The position numbers and the translations under genes are program-made. Positions 27,618-35,454 of a stretch of DNA of 64,000 nt are shown piece by piece. The stretch is from Clostridium sp. DL-VIII (GTDB taxonomy: Bacteria; Bacillota; Clostridia; Clostridiales; Clostridiaceae): contig NZ_CM001240.1 in the NCBI RefSeq assembly GCF_000230835.1, positions 3,202,779 to 3,266,778 on the forward strand. The letters are read 5' to 3'. How positions within the stretch are numbered: the first letter of the stretch is position 1; each line of letters starts with the position of its first letter. The notes under the pieces were generated by a model, which saw only the letters and a list, made by a program, of their open reading frames with translations, was not told the DNA's origin and did no database searches.

Positions 27618-28253
27618 ATGAGTAAAAAGGGAATAATTTTTGATTTAGATGGTACTTTGTGGAATGCTTCAACACAGGTGGTGCCAGCATGGAATATTGT
27701 TCTAAATCGACATAGTGAACTTGATAAGCAGATAACAATAAATGATATGAAAGGATTTATGGGAAAAACAATTAATGTTATAGCAGAGATTATGTTTCCT
27801 GAAATGGATTTAGAAAAGAGTGTGGAAATACTTAAAGAATGCTGTAATGAAGAGCAAAGATATTTACGAAAACATGGTGGAATTTTATATCCTAAGTTGG
27901 AAGATACGTTAAAATTGTTATCTGAAAATTATTCGCTTTTTATTGTAAGTAATTGTCAAGATGGATATGTACAGGCTTTTCTCGATTATCATAAATTATG
28001 GAGCTATTTTAAAGATATTGAGATGTCAGGAAGAACAGGAAAAAGTAAGGGAGAAAATATAAAAATTATTATTGAAAGAAATAAACTAAAAGAATCCGTA
28101 TATGTTGGAGATACAAGTGGTGATTTAGATGGAGCTAATTATGCTGGTATACCATTTATTTATGCTGAATATGGATTTGGGCAATTAGATAATGTGAAAT
28201 ATTCAATAAATAACATTTTTGATATAAATAGAATTGTAGGTAGTATTTTGTGA
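27618..28253 (+). CDS. HAD-superfamily hydrolase
   Basis: A 211-residue phosphatase-like protein of the HAD subfamily I type. Motif I is IIFDLDGTLWNAS with the nucleophile and acid Asp residues, a helical cap follows (MKGFMGKTINVIAEIMFPE), motif II is SLFIVSNCQDGYVQAFL, and motifs III-IV are SGRTGKSKGENIK and YVGDTSGDLDGANYAGIPFI. It probably hydrolyses a small phosphate ester; the substrate is unknown. GAAGGAG precedes the ATG. It stands alone, with 131 bases to the previous gene. Confidence 0.88.
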   Translation: MSKKGIIFDLDGTLWNASTQVVPAWNIVLNRHSELDKQITINDMKGFMGKTINVIAEIMFPEMDLEKSVEILKECCNEEQRYLRKHGGILYPKLEDTLKLLSENYSLFIVSNCQDGYVQAFLDYHKLWSYFKDIEMSGRTGKSKGENIKIIIERNKLKESVYVGDTSGDLDGANYAGIPFIYAEYGFGQLDNVKYSINNIFDINRIVGSIL

Positions 28254-28436
28254 GATAAAAAGATTACAAATTTTAATACATCTTATAAATCGAAATAGTA
28301 TATTATCCTAATTTACATATAATCTTTAATTTGTTTTAAATTGCAACTACAAGTTAACAAAAAATACAGCCTGATTATTAGAATGCAACCATCGGTTTTG
28401 ATAATATATAAACATCAAAATCAAGGAGGAATCAAT

Positions 28437-28892
28437 ATGGATTTATCAGAAAAAATTTTGAAGTTAAGAAAGGCAAATAATCTATCACAAGAACAACTAG
28501 CAGAAAAACTTGATGTATCAAGACAATCAATTTCGAAGTGGGAATCAGGTCAATCTATACCTGATGTGGAAAAGTTAATTGCACTAAGCAATATTTTTAA
28601 TGTTACAATTGATTATCTTCTAAAGCCATCGGAGATTGATGAACTATCTATTAAAACAGAAATATTAGAAAAGAAGCAAAAAGAACTATTAGATAAAAAT
28701 AAAAAAATTAAGAATATTACATTTCGCGTTTTAAGTTGTATTTCTGTTTATTTAATTGCAATAGCAATAGTTTTTGTACTTCACTCTATGTTTTTTATGT
28801 ATATATATCCACCTGTGGTATTTAGTATATTTCTAGTTGCAACATCTATTTCAATTCTTATTAATCTAAAACATACAAGAGTAAATAAATAA
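28437..28892 (+). CDS. XRE-family regulator with C-terminal membrane segments
   Basis: A 151-residue protein. The helix-turn-helix occupies residues 5-60 ([18 protein letters not shown], then [33 protein letters not shown]). After a Lys-rich linker two hydrophobic segments follow ([18 protein letters not shown] and [18 protein letters not shown]), so it is probably membrane-tethered. An ATG at 28341 opens the frame, but AAGGAGG serves the ATG at 28437, which matches the family start. It has the same plan as the 1038 regulator though the membrane parts differ. Confidence 0.85.
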   Translation: MDLSEKILKLRKANNLSQEQLAEKLDVSRQSISKWESGQSIPDVEKLIALSNIFNVTIDYLLKPSEIDELSIKTEILEKKQKELLDKNKKIKNITFRVLSCISVYLIAIAIVFVLHSMFFMYIYPPVVFSIFLVATSISILINLKHTRVNK

Positions 28893-28945
28893 GTTTGAGC
28901 ATAATACGAACGTAATTATAAGATGCAATAATGCACAAAATTTTG

Positions 28946-28990
28946 ATAAAACGTAATAGCAAATTATGATGAATTAAGGTGTGGTGAAAT
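28946..28990 (+). repeat. Intergenic repeat copy (accessory-region family)
   Basis: ATAAAACGTAATAGCAAATTATGATGAATTAAG-type sequence, matching the region before 30801 and more loosely the repeats at 32133, 35999, 39415 and 48824. It directly precedes the truncated gene copy at 28991. Confidence 0.45.
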
Positions 28991-29070
28991 ATGAAGAAAT
29001 CAATGTAATAGGATTTTTGATTTTATTTACTTATTGTAAGCATTATTCTTATTAGGATGATCGTATCATA
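28991..29070 (+). pseudogene. Truncated duplicate of the start of the 30801 gene
   Basis: These 80 bases match the first 80 bases of the gene at 30801 at roughly nine positions in ten, including the last 30 bases almost exactly, but a stop follows MKKSM. The leader upstream (GTGGTGAAAT against GCAGTGAAAT) is also similar. After position 29070 the two sequences diverge. It is a 5' fragment left by duplication or by recombination between intergenic regions. Confidence 0.8.
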
Positions 29071-29098
29071 AAATTATTATGTATTAGGAGGGATTCGG

Positions 29099-29317
29099 TT
29101 GGAGAGAAGATTTAGCCTATTGTTTGGGATAATCGGAGGTTTTTTTCTTACACAGATAAATGGACTATTTCAACTACAAATGGCTTTTGGAAGCGTGAAT
29201 GGATACGTTACAGATGTTATATTTAGGATACTTTCAATAATAGGACTCATATGTATTATTTATTTTAGCATTTTATTAATTATTGATGCGATTAAAACAG
29301 TACACAAAAAGCATTAA
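29099..29317 (+). CDS. Small membrane protein, unknown function
   Basis: A 72-residue protein that I do not recognise. Two hydrophobic segments (LLFGIIGGFFLTQINGLFQL and a longer one across residues 40-62) suggest two membrane spans, with a short basic C-terminus (KTVHKKH). It starts with TTG after GGAGGG. It follows the truncated duplicate at 28991 and lies on the + strand like all genes around it. No domain can be named, and no operon partner is evident beyond the tiny ORF at 29355. Confidence 0.6.
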   Translation: MERRFSLLFGIIGGFFLTQINGLFQLQMAFGSVNGYVTDVIFRILSIIGLICIIYFSILLIIDAIKTVHKKH

Positions 29318-29354
29318 TATAGATAATTTTTGAGGTAAGGAGGTACAAACTACT

Positions 29355-29414
29355 ATGAAAGAAATATTTAAAAAGAAAAAGATAAGGAGCTTTCATCCAA
29401 TGAAAAGGAGTTAA
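29355..29414 (+). CDS. Possible 19-residue ORF
   Basis: A short Lys-rich frame (MKEIFKKKKIRSFHPMKRS) lies 12 bases after AAGGAGGT and ends 2 bases before the next gene's start. It could be a real small peptide, a coupling leader, or the 5' remnant of a lost gene. Support is limited to the ribosome binding site. Confidence 0.25.
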   Translation: MKEIFKKKKIRSFHPMKRS

Positions 29415-29416
29415 TT

Positions 29417-30118
29417 ATGAAATTTATAAATTCAAGAAAAATAAAGATAGGAAATATACCAGCGATTTTATGGGGAGAACTTTCAGATAAAATGTACATA
29501 TTTGTTCATGGGAAAATGTCAAACAAGGAAAGTGCACAAGAATTTGCTAAAATAGCGGTTGAAAGAGGATATCAAGTGCTTAGCTTTGACCTTCCCGAAC
29601 ATGGTGAGCGAAAAGATACTAATTATAAATGTAATGTTTGGAATGGAACACATGACCTTGAAGTAATTGGAACATATGCGCAAGAAAATTGGACGGAGAT
29701 AAGCTTATTTGCATGTAGCCTTGGTGCATATTTCAGTTTAATTGCATATAAAAATCTTTTAATCAAGAAATGCTTATTTCAGTCACCAATTCTTGATATG
29801 GAGCATCTTATAGGTAAAATGTTTAAATGGTTCAATGTTACAGAAGAGCTACTTAGAGAAAAAAAGGAAATATTCACACCAATTGATATATTTTCATGGG
29901 ATTATTATTGTTATGTAAAAGAATATCAAATTGATAAATGGGATATACCTACTACAATTATTTATGGAACAGAGGATAATCTGCAAGATCGTGATGTTAT
30001 AGATAGTTTTGCAAATAAGTTCCATAGTGATTTAACAATATCAAAGGGAAGTGAACATTCTTTTCATACAAAAGAGCAATCACAAGCTGTTACACAGTGG
30101 TTAAGAAAGTATATTTAA
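29417..30118 (+). CDS. Alpha/beta-hydrolase family protein
   Basis: A 233-residue alpha/beta hydrolase. The oxyanion region is YIFVHGKMSNKE, the next strand gives VLSFDLPEHGERKD, the nucleophile elbow reads FACSLGAYFS (ACSLG in place of GxSxG), the acid is probably in YGTEDNLQDRD, and the catalytic His in GSEHSFH. The triad therefore looks complete. It could be an esterase or an acylamino hydrolase; the substrate is unknown. AAAAGGAG precedes the ATG. The unit is flanked by independent intergenic regions. Confidence 0.85.
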   Translation: MKFINSRKIKIGNIPAILWGELSDKMYIFVHGKMSNKESAQEFAKIAVERGYQVLSFDLPEHGERKDTNYKCNVWNGTHDLEVIGTYAQENWTEISLFACSLGAYFSLIAYKNLLIKKCLFQSPILDMEHLIGKMFKWFNVTEELLREKKEIFTPIDIFSWDYYCYVKEYQIDKWDIPTTIIYGTEDNLQDRDVIDSFANKFHSDLTISKGSEHSFHTKEQSQAVTQWLRKYI

Positions 30119-30195
30119 TAAGAACAATAGAATTTATGGTTTACAACTTCAAATTTAAAATTGAGTTATAAATTATAATTTAAAGGGGTATTTTA

Positions 30196-30669
30196 ATGAG
30201 ATGTTTATTAGTTATAGATATGCAGGAAGACTATGTAGGGAATTCTAGGAATATAAGAATGTATCCTTATAATGCTAAAGAACTTATATATTCTATTAAT
30301 AAAAAAATTTCGGAATATTCTAATGAATCGGTTATTTATATTGTAAATAGATTTTTCTGGGAAATTGGGAAAAAGCAAAAAAGTTTAGTTGACGGGCTTT
30401 CTATCATATCTAATAATGTGTTTGAAAAAAGAAAGGCAAGTTGTTTTTCTAGTGAACAGTTATTGGAGTATTTACAGAAGGTCGATGCGAGAGAACTTGA
30501 ATTAGTAGGAGTAGATGGTAATTACTGTGTAGGAGCTTCAGCTATTGATGGAGTAGCCAAGCAGTATAGAATTTTATTTAATGAATCGCTAATTGGTATT
30601 AGAAACTATAGCAAATTCAGAAAGATGAAAAAGAAATTGCAGAAAATAGGAGTGGTTTTTACATCCTAA
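30196..30669 (+). CDS. Isochorismatase-like cysteine hydrolase
   Basis: A 157-residue member of the cysteine hydrolase superfamily. The first strand ends with the catalytic Asp (LLVIDMQEDYV), the Lys lies in FEKRKASCFSS, and the nucleophile Cys in VGVDGNYCVGASAID. Such enzymes hydrolyse amides or vinyl ethers, for example nicotinamidase or isochorismatase. The protein is a little short for the family, with a compact middle part. AAAGGGG precedes the ATG. No NAD or siderophore genes adjoin, so the substrate is open. Confidence 0.85.
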   Translation: MRCLLVIDMQEDYVGNSRNIRMYPYNAKELIYSINKKISEYSNESVIYIVNRFFWEIGKKQKSLVDGLSIISNNVFEKRKASCFSSEQLLEYLQKVDARELELVGVDGNYCVGASAIDGVAKQYRILFNESLIGIRNYSKFRKMKKKLQKIGVVFTS

Positions 30670-30752
30670 ACAATAAACATGTAATATTCAATGGCTGATC
30701 AAGAAAAAATGGTGATATTATGATTTCGGTAAATGAATTTATATTAACAATA

Positions 30753-30800
30753 TCCTTAAAAAGTAGTAGTAAACTATAACGAGTTAAAGTGCAGTGAAAT
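30753..30800 (+). repeat. Intergenic repeat copy (accessory-region family)
   Basis: TTAAAAAGTAGTAGTAAACTATAACGAGTTAAAG directly precedes the 30801 gene and is the counterpart of the copy at 28946. It shares the RTAATAGTAAA-TATAACG core with copies at 35999 and 39415. Confidence 0.45.
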
Positions 30801-31319
30801 ATGAAGAAATCAATTTTAATTGGATTTTTGATTTTTTTACTTATTGGAAGTATTATTCTTATTAGGATGATCGTATCATACAAAACTGAATTTGATAGAC
30901 AAGAATCTAAAGTATATTCATTTAGTGGGAAAGACACAAATATAAGAATAAGTAATGGAATTATTATTATATTTCCTAATAAGCAAATAGTTAATGGTGG
31001 AGATATACAATTTATTGGGAACAATCAAGAGAAGATAAAATCTTATTCTAAAACTATTTATTTAGATAAAAAAGTTAATAAAGACATAATTTTATCTAAT
31101 ACAGTATCTTATCAAGGTTGTGCTGATGGAGCTATGTTTGCAGATGAATTTCTATCAAATAAAAGTGCAGGAGAGATAAGTTCAGATAAATTATTTACCA
31201 AATCGGATATAAATAACATTAAAGACAACCTCTATTTTTCTCTTGAGTATTCAACAGTTGATGGAAAAACAGAACACTTTACAATCAAATTAAATGTAAA
31301 AGAATTTGCTATGGATTGA
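30801..31319 (+). CDS. Membrane-anchored protein, unknown function
   Basis: A 172-residue protein that I do not recognise. An N-terminal membrane anchor (ILIGFLIFLLIGSIILIRMI) is followed by a ~145-residue extracytoplasmic domain rich in beta-type sequence (KVYSFSGKDTNIRISNG, IIIIFPNKQIVNGGDIQFIG) and ending LKVNVKEFAMD-like. There is no lipobox. AAGTGCAGTGAAAT precedes the ATG, so the ribosome site is weak. A broken copy of its first 80 bases lies at 28991. Terminator copy 2 follows at 31428. Confidence 0.6.
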   Translation: MKKSILIGFLIFLLIGSIILIRMIVSYKTEFDRQESKVYSFSGKDTNIRISNGIIIIFPNKQIVNGGDIQFIGNNQEKIKSYSKTIYLDKKVNKDIILSNTVSYQGCADGAMFADEFLSNKSAGEISSDKLFTKSDINNIKDNLYFSLEYSTVDGKTEHFTIKLNVKEFAMD

Positions 31320-31427
31320 ACTAATTAAATATTTTAATTTTTGACTTTATACCTTGCTTTATGTAATAATATGAAGTCTGAAGTTAAAGTAAATTAGACT
31401 ATACGTTTATAGATTGTATATATATTT

Positions 31428-31473
31428 AAGGTATCGACTTAAAGTTAAGAATTAAGTTGATACCTTTATTCTT
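31428..31473 (+). terminator. Terminator, second copy of the duplicated intergenic module
   Basis: The same stem-loop as at 26491 with one base changed in the 3' arm (GATACC instead of GATGCC), which restores a Watson-Crick pair. A T-rich tail follows. Confidence 0.75.
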
Positions 31474-31566
31474 ATTCAATAACTAAAATGTAATTAGTTA
31501 TATTCATTTTATAAACACGAGCATTAAAAATTAGAAAATGATAATCAAAGTAAATATACAATTTTA

Positions 31567-31595
31567 ATTATTAATAAATACAGTTATGGTATAAT
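31567..31595 (+). promoter_or_regulatory. Promoter for the 31652 gene
   Basis: TATAAT at 31590-31595 with an extended TGG in front. The upstream ATAAATACAGTTATGG matches the promoter at 26630 almost base for base. The -35 region is poor (TTAATT). Confidence 0.5.
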
Positions 31596-31651
31596 ATGTA
31601 TACAAAGTAACGAATTCTCTGTATTTGAATGTTGCATGAGGAGAGATTCTA

Positions 31652-32125
31652 TTGATAATGAATAAGCGAAAAATTTATTTGTTTACATCTATAACCGTAT
31701 TTATTGTCTTAATTTCAGCTGGAATTTTCATAAAAATGAATAATGCCAAGAATAGTATTTTTATTACAAAAAAGTTAGATGCTAATGAAAATACTTATAA
31801 AAAGATTAATGATAAAGTAAGTCAAACTATCAAAGAAAACGGAGTTTACTTATTAAATACAGGAGAAGATAATGTAACGTATTTTATTTTAGATGGTAGT
31901 CATATAAGCTTAAAGAACGAAGCACCATATTTTTCAGATATAAAAATCGGAAATAAAGGAAACTCAATTATTATTTACTTTAATGAGGAGCTGAAAATTT
32001 ACCCAGATATTAAATATCCTGAACATAGATTAATATATAAAATTATAAAAGATACGAACACTGAATATATAAGGGTATTCAAGAATGGAGAAGAAACGCA
32101 CTTTGATTCTGTTATTTGTCCTTAA
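31652..32125 (+). CDS. Membrane-anchored protein, unknown function
   Basis: A 157-residue protein with an N-terminal membrane anchor (LFTSITVFIVLISAGIFI) and an extracellular domain with alternating hydrophobic pattern (GVYLLNTGEDNVTYFILDGS, KGNSIIIYFNEELKIY). I do not recognise a family. The start is TTG at 31652 after GAGGAGAG, with an ATG two codons later. It has its own promoter, similar to that of the 26734 methyltransferase. The final residues VICP give a C-terminal cysteine of unknown meaning. Confidence 0.6.
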   Translation: MIMNKRKIYLFTSITVFIVLISAGIFIKMNNAKNSIFITKKLDANENTYKKINDKVSQTIKENGVYLLNTGEDNVTYFILDGSHISLKNEAPYFSDIKIGNKGNSIIIYFNEELKIYPDIKYPEHRLIYKIIKDTNTEYIRVFKNGEETHFDSVICP

Positions 32126-32132
32126 TTTGTAG

Positions 32133-32190
32133 TCTTCATATAAAACGTAATTGTAATTTAAAGCGAGCTATATATTAATTCAAGAAAGGG
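32133..32190 (+). repeat. Intergenic repeat copy (accessory-region family)
   Basis: TCTTCATATAAAACGTAATTGTAATTTAAAGCGAGCTATATATTAATTCAAG-type sequence, collinear with the copies at 39415 and 48824 (GCGnGCTA, then CAAG and AAAGG). Confidence 0.45.
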
Positions 32191-32202
32191 GAAAAATATA
32201 CG

Positions 32203-32592
32203 ATGAAAGCACAAATTAATCTTATTACGATTTGGACAAATGATATAGTTAAAATGAAAGAGTTCTATAATCAAGTCCTATGATTCAGAATTGAAAATGA
32301 TCTTGGCAATTATGTTGAATTTGAAAACGATGGAGCAAGATTTGCTATTTGTATGAGAGATGTTATGTATGGGTATAGTAGCGAATATAGGAAAGAGCCA
32401 TTTGGACAGGGATTTGAACTTGCTTTCCCATGTGAAAGTCCTAATGATGTTGATGAATCATTTATTAAGTTGTTAATCTGCAAAGGAGCCACTTCTGCTC
32501 ATGAACTACAAGATATGCCCTGGAATCAAAGAGCAGCATGATTTGCTGACCCAGATGGAAATGTACATGAAATTTTTGCAGAAATTAAATAG
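32203..32592 (+). pseudogene. VOC/glyoxalase-family protein with two in-frame TGA stops
   Basis: The frame encodes a complete ~129-residue VOC fold from MKAQINLITIWTNDIVKMK to ADPDGNVHEIFAEIK, with a ribosome site (AAAGGGG) in front. It is interrupted at 32281-32283 (TGA where the family has Gly in VLGF) and at 32539-32541 (TGA before FADPDGN). Both are single-base changes, with no frameshift. The simplest reading is a recently inactivated gene. Related proteins are dioxygenase- or bleomycin-resistance-like, and an intact VOC gene occurs at 37343. Confidence 0.85.
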
Positions 32593-32755
32593 TAGATAGC
32601 TTTCTCAAAGGGTGTAACAACGTAAGAATTTTTAATTGTTACATTACCATAAAATAGAAATAATCGTTATTTATAGCCGCAGATGAGCTTCGGATTGGAG
32701 GATTAAAAATGGGTATTGATATATTAAAGCATTTTTAAAATTATGGAGGTCAAAA

Positions 32756-33202
32756 GTGAAAATACAAATAATAGAAGAAAATAAAAAAGACTTTTAAGAT
32801 CTGCTGTTATTAGCAGATGAACAAGAAAATATGATTGATAAATACCTCCAAAGAGGCATTTGTTTGCAATATATGATAATGCTTAAGAGAGGAATCTGCG
32901 TAGTGACTAAAGAGGCAGATAGAATCTATGAACTAAAAAATATTGCTATATATAAAGAATTCCAAGGTCATGGTAATGGAAAGAAATTGGTTAAGCATAT
33001 TTTTGAATATTTTAAAAATGATTGCGCTATGTATGTAGGAACAGGAGATAGCCCATTAACAGTACCTTTTTATAAAAGCTGTGAATTTATAGAGTCTCAT
33101 AGAATTAAAGATTTTTTTATAGATAATTATTATAATCCAATTTATGAATGCGGAAAGCAATTAGTTGATATGGTGTATTTAAAGTACAAATACACTTATT
33201 AA
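32756..33202 (+). pseudogene. Decayed GNAT acetyltransferase
   Basis: A GTG after ATGGAGGTC opens the frame (VKIQIIEENKKDF), a TAA stops it at 32795-32797, and the same frame then continues to 33202. Around 32855-32890 another frame carries FAIYDNA, which fits the expected GNAT sequence better, suggesting a pair of small indels. The acetyl-CoA region is intact (LKNIAIYKEFQGHGNGKKLV, HIFEYF). The gene probably encoded a ~148-residue N-acetyltransferase. A shorter product from 32831 is possible but would lack the first strands. Confidence 0.75.
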
Positions 33203-33224
33203 ATACAAAGATGGGGGAAGATAG

Positions 33225-33617
33225 ATGAAAGAATTTAATTCGGAGTTTTGTAATGTGAAATTTATTGATAAGGATAAAGTAGTGTTACTAACATGGAAAA
33301 AGTTTGTTTGTGGAGAAGATTATAGAAGACCAACATCATTTGCATGTGAGCTTCTTAAAGAAAATATAGCAAGTAATTTTGTTGTGGATGCTAGAAATGG
33401 TTTTGAAGATGATAATGAAGATGTAGAGTGGGGATTTTCTATATTATTACCTAGTATGGCACAAACCACATGTAAAATAGTTTGTCTTCTTATGAATAAA
33501 GTAATTGATATTGACGAAGAGATGGACATGTGGACAAAGGAATTTGGAAAGTATTTTGCAGTTATAAAAGCATCAGACTATGAAAATGCGATAGAAAAAA
33601 TAAAAAGATTATTATAG
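33225..33617 (+). CDS. Conserved-looking protein, unknown function
   Basis: A 130-residue cytoplasmic protein that I do not recognise. It has alternating beta and alpha segments (FCNVKFIDKDKVVLLTWKKF, ASNFVVDARNGFEDDNEDVE, TTCKIVCLLMNKVIDIDEE) and ends in an amphipathic helix (YENAIEKIKRLL). The pattern and the central VVDARNG strand are reminiscent of STAS-like or SpoIIAA-like folds, but this is only a resemblance. GGGGGAAG precedes the ATG, 22 bases after the decayed GNAT gene. Confidence 0.6.
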   Translation: MKEFNSEFCNVKFIDKDKVVLLTWKKFVCGEDYRRPTSFACELLKENIASNFVVDARNGFEDDNEDVEWGFSILLPSMAQTTCKIVCLLMNKVIDIDEEMDMWTKEFGKYFAVIKASDYENAIEKIKRLL

Positions 33618-33701
33618 AATTATAATTTTGATAGTAAGACTAAAATGAGATTAGATGAAGATTATTTGTAGTTTACTTAAAAAGAAGAAAGGGGATTGGA
33701 T

Positions 33702-34211
33702 ATGCTTAAACTTGTAAAATTAGAAAAAAGATATATGCCGCAATTATTAGATATGATGAATGAATGGTATGCTACAGGAGAGAAAATTATACCGTATGCA
33801 ATTAGGAAAGTAGATTATCATGATTATACAATATATGTTGATAGCTTGGAAGTAAAAGAAAATAAAACTAATTTGGTACCTGACTCAACTTTTTTTTGTC
33901 TTGATGAAGAAAGAAATATTTTTGTAGGAGCTGTAAATATAAGACACTTTTTAAATGATAATTTATTAAAAAACGGTGGACATATTGGGGATGGAGTGCG
34001 ACCTTCTGAGCGTAGAAAAGGAATTGCAACAAAAATGATTGGATTAGCATTGGAGGAATGCAAGAAACTAGAGATAAATAAAGTGTTAATGGTTTGTGAT
34101 AAGAATAATATAGCATCTGCAAAAAGTATTCTTAATAATAGAGGCATATTAGAAAATGAGATTGAAGTTAACGGAATTATAGAGCAACGATACTGGATAA
34201 ATAATATATAA
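33702..34211 (+). CDS. GNAT-family N-acetyltransferase
   Basis: A 169-residue acetyltransferase. The N-terminal helices (LVKLEKRYMPQLLDMMNEWY) lead to the acetyl-CoA loop IGDGVRPSERRKGIATKMIG, with the RRKGIA version of the Q/RxxGxG/A motif, then ALEECKKLEINKVLMVCDKNN and ASAKSILNNRG. The length and last strand (ENEIEVNGIIEQRYWI) fit the family. AAAGGGG serves the ATG at 33702; a TTG at 33696 is the alternative. The acceptor substrate is unknown. It is one of six GNAT genes, intact or decayed, in this region. Confidence 0.87.
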   Translation: MLKLVKLEKRYMPQLLDMMNEWYATGEKIIPYAIRKVDYHDYTIYVDSLEVKENKTNLVPDSTFFCLDEERNIFVGAVNIRHFLNDNLLKNGGHIGDGVRPSERRKGIATKMIGLALEECKKLEINKVLMVCDKNNIASAKSILNNRGILENEIEVNGIIEQRYWINNI

Positions 34212-34285
34212 CTAAAAATTTCTTAGGGGCTTAGGAGTATAATTTGAATTTCTATAATATAGTAATTTGTGGAGGAGATGTAAGC

Positions 34286-34804
34286 ATGAATACAAGAACT
34301 ATCATGATTTTTCCTGAATTTGAAAATATTCATGTTATAAATAATATACGCAGAAAATATGATCCTTTGGTAGATTTAGTTTTGCCACATATTACTTTAG
34401 CCTTTCCTTTTGATAGTGGAATAACTAATGAGGAAATTAGCTTATATTTAAAAGAAAGTCTAAGAGATATACATCCATTTAAAATTGAATTAGAAGGTTT
34501 TAGCAAACAAGAAGAGAAAACTGAAAAATACTTATTTCTAAATGTAGCACAAGGTGTAGACGTATTTAAAAACATTCATGACATATTATATAAAGATAAA
34601 CTAAAGCAATTTAACATGGGGCATAATTATGTTCCGCATATGACGGTCGGAAAAGTATCTTCTACGGAGTTACTTAATAAAGCATTGGATGATGTAAACA
34701 AGCATTATAACGAGAAATTTAGCACTGTGGTAAAAAAGATATCAGTTGAGATGATTGGTGAGCATCAAGAATCAATTATTGTAATAGAGCATGAACTTAA
34801 TTAA
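34286..34804 (+). CDS. 2'-5' RNA ligase / cyclic phosphodiesterase family protein
   Basis: A 172-residue 2H-phosphoesterase-type protein. The two His-x-Thr motifs are visible: PHITLAFPFDSG near residue 40 and VPHMTVGKV near residue 130. The spacing and overall length match the LigT/2'-5' RNA ligase superfamily. Members ligate or hydrolyse 2'-5' or cyclic phosphodiester bonds in RNA or nucleotides; which applies here is unknown. The frame opens at 34244, but GGAGGAG before the ATG at 34286 and the family start (MNTRTIMIFPEF) favour the latter. Confidence 0.85.
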   Translation: MNTRTIMIFPEFENIHVINNIRRKYDPLVDLVLPHITLAFPFDSGITNEEISLYLKESLRDIHPFKIELEGFSKQEEKTEKYLFLNVAQGVDVFKNIHDILYKDKLKQFNMGHNYVPHMTVGKVSSTELLNKALDDVNKHYNEKFSTVVKKISVEMIGEHQESIIVIEHELN

Positions 34805-34932
34805 GAAAGTTTAAGTTATATTATAAATCGAAATAGTATATTGTTGCGAAAAAATGTTCAAAAGAGAATTAAATCCAGGAGCATGGATAGAAGGATCTTC
34901 AATGAAAAGTAAAAAATGAAGGAGCATAGTAC

Positions 34933-35370
34933 ATGTTTGATTTAAGATATGCAACACACAAGGACTATAATTTTTTATATGAGCTAAATAAAATTACAAT
35001 GCTGAAATATATAGAAAAGATATGGGGATGGGAAGAAAATATACAACAAAAATTTTTCGGAGATAAATTTTCACATGAAAAGTATAAAATTATAGTTTAC
35101 GATGATGTGGACATAGGTGTTGTAGCAGTTTCTACAAATGATAATTCTATTTTTATTGAGATTATTGAAATATTACCAGAATATCAAAGCAAGGGAATTG
35201 GCACTGAGATAATAAGTAAAATAATCGCTGATTCAAAAAATAAAAATTATAGTAGAGTATGGCTTCAAGTATTTAAAATGAATCCTGCTAAAAAATTATA
35301 TGATAGACTTGGATTTTTAACAAAAAGTGAAACAGAAACACATTATATAATGGAATTAAATTTAAAATAA
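34933..35370 (+). CDS. GNAT-family N-acetyltransferase
   Basis: A 145-residue acetyltransferase. MFDLRYATHKDYNFLYELNK is a typical first strand and helix, and WGWEENIQQKFF is characteristic of a widespread clostridial subfamily. The acetyl-CoA segment is IEIIEILPEYQSKGIGTEII, followed by RVWLQVFKMNPAKKLYDRLG, with the usual C-terminal Tyr-containing turn. Its substrate is unknown. GAAGGAG precedes the ATG. The 128-base gap before it contains a short frame (MFKRELNPGAWIEGSSMKSK) without homology I can name. Confidence 0.88.
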   Translation: MFDLRYATHKDYNFLYELNKITMLKYIEKIWGWEENIQQKFFGDKFSHEKYKIIVYDDVDIGVVAVSTNDNSIFIEIIEILPEYQSKGIGTEIISKIIADSKNKNYSRVWLQVFKMNPAKKLYDRLGFLTKSETETHYIMELNLK

Positions 35371-35454
35371 TCTATTCGTGATTTTCAGATAAAACAGAAT
35401 AATAAATAACTGTAAAACAGCATATAAATTTTAATTTGAAAAGGGAGGATAATT

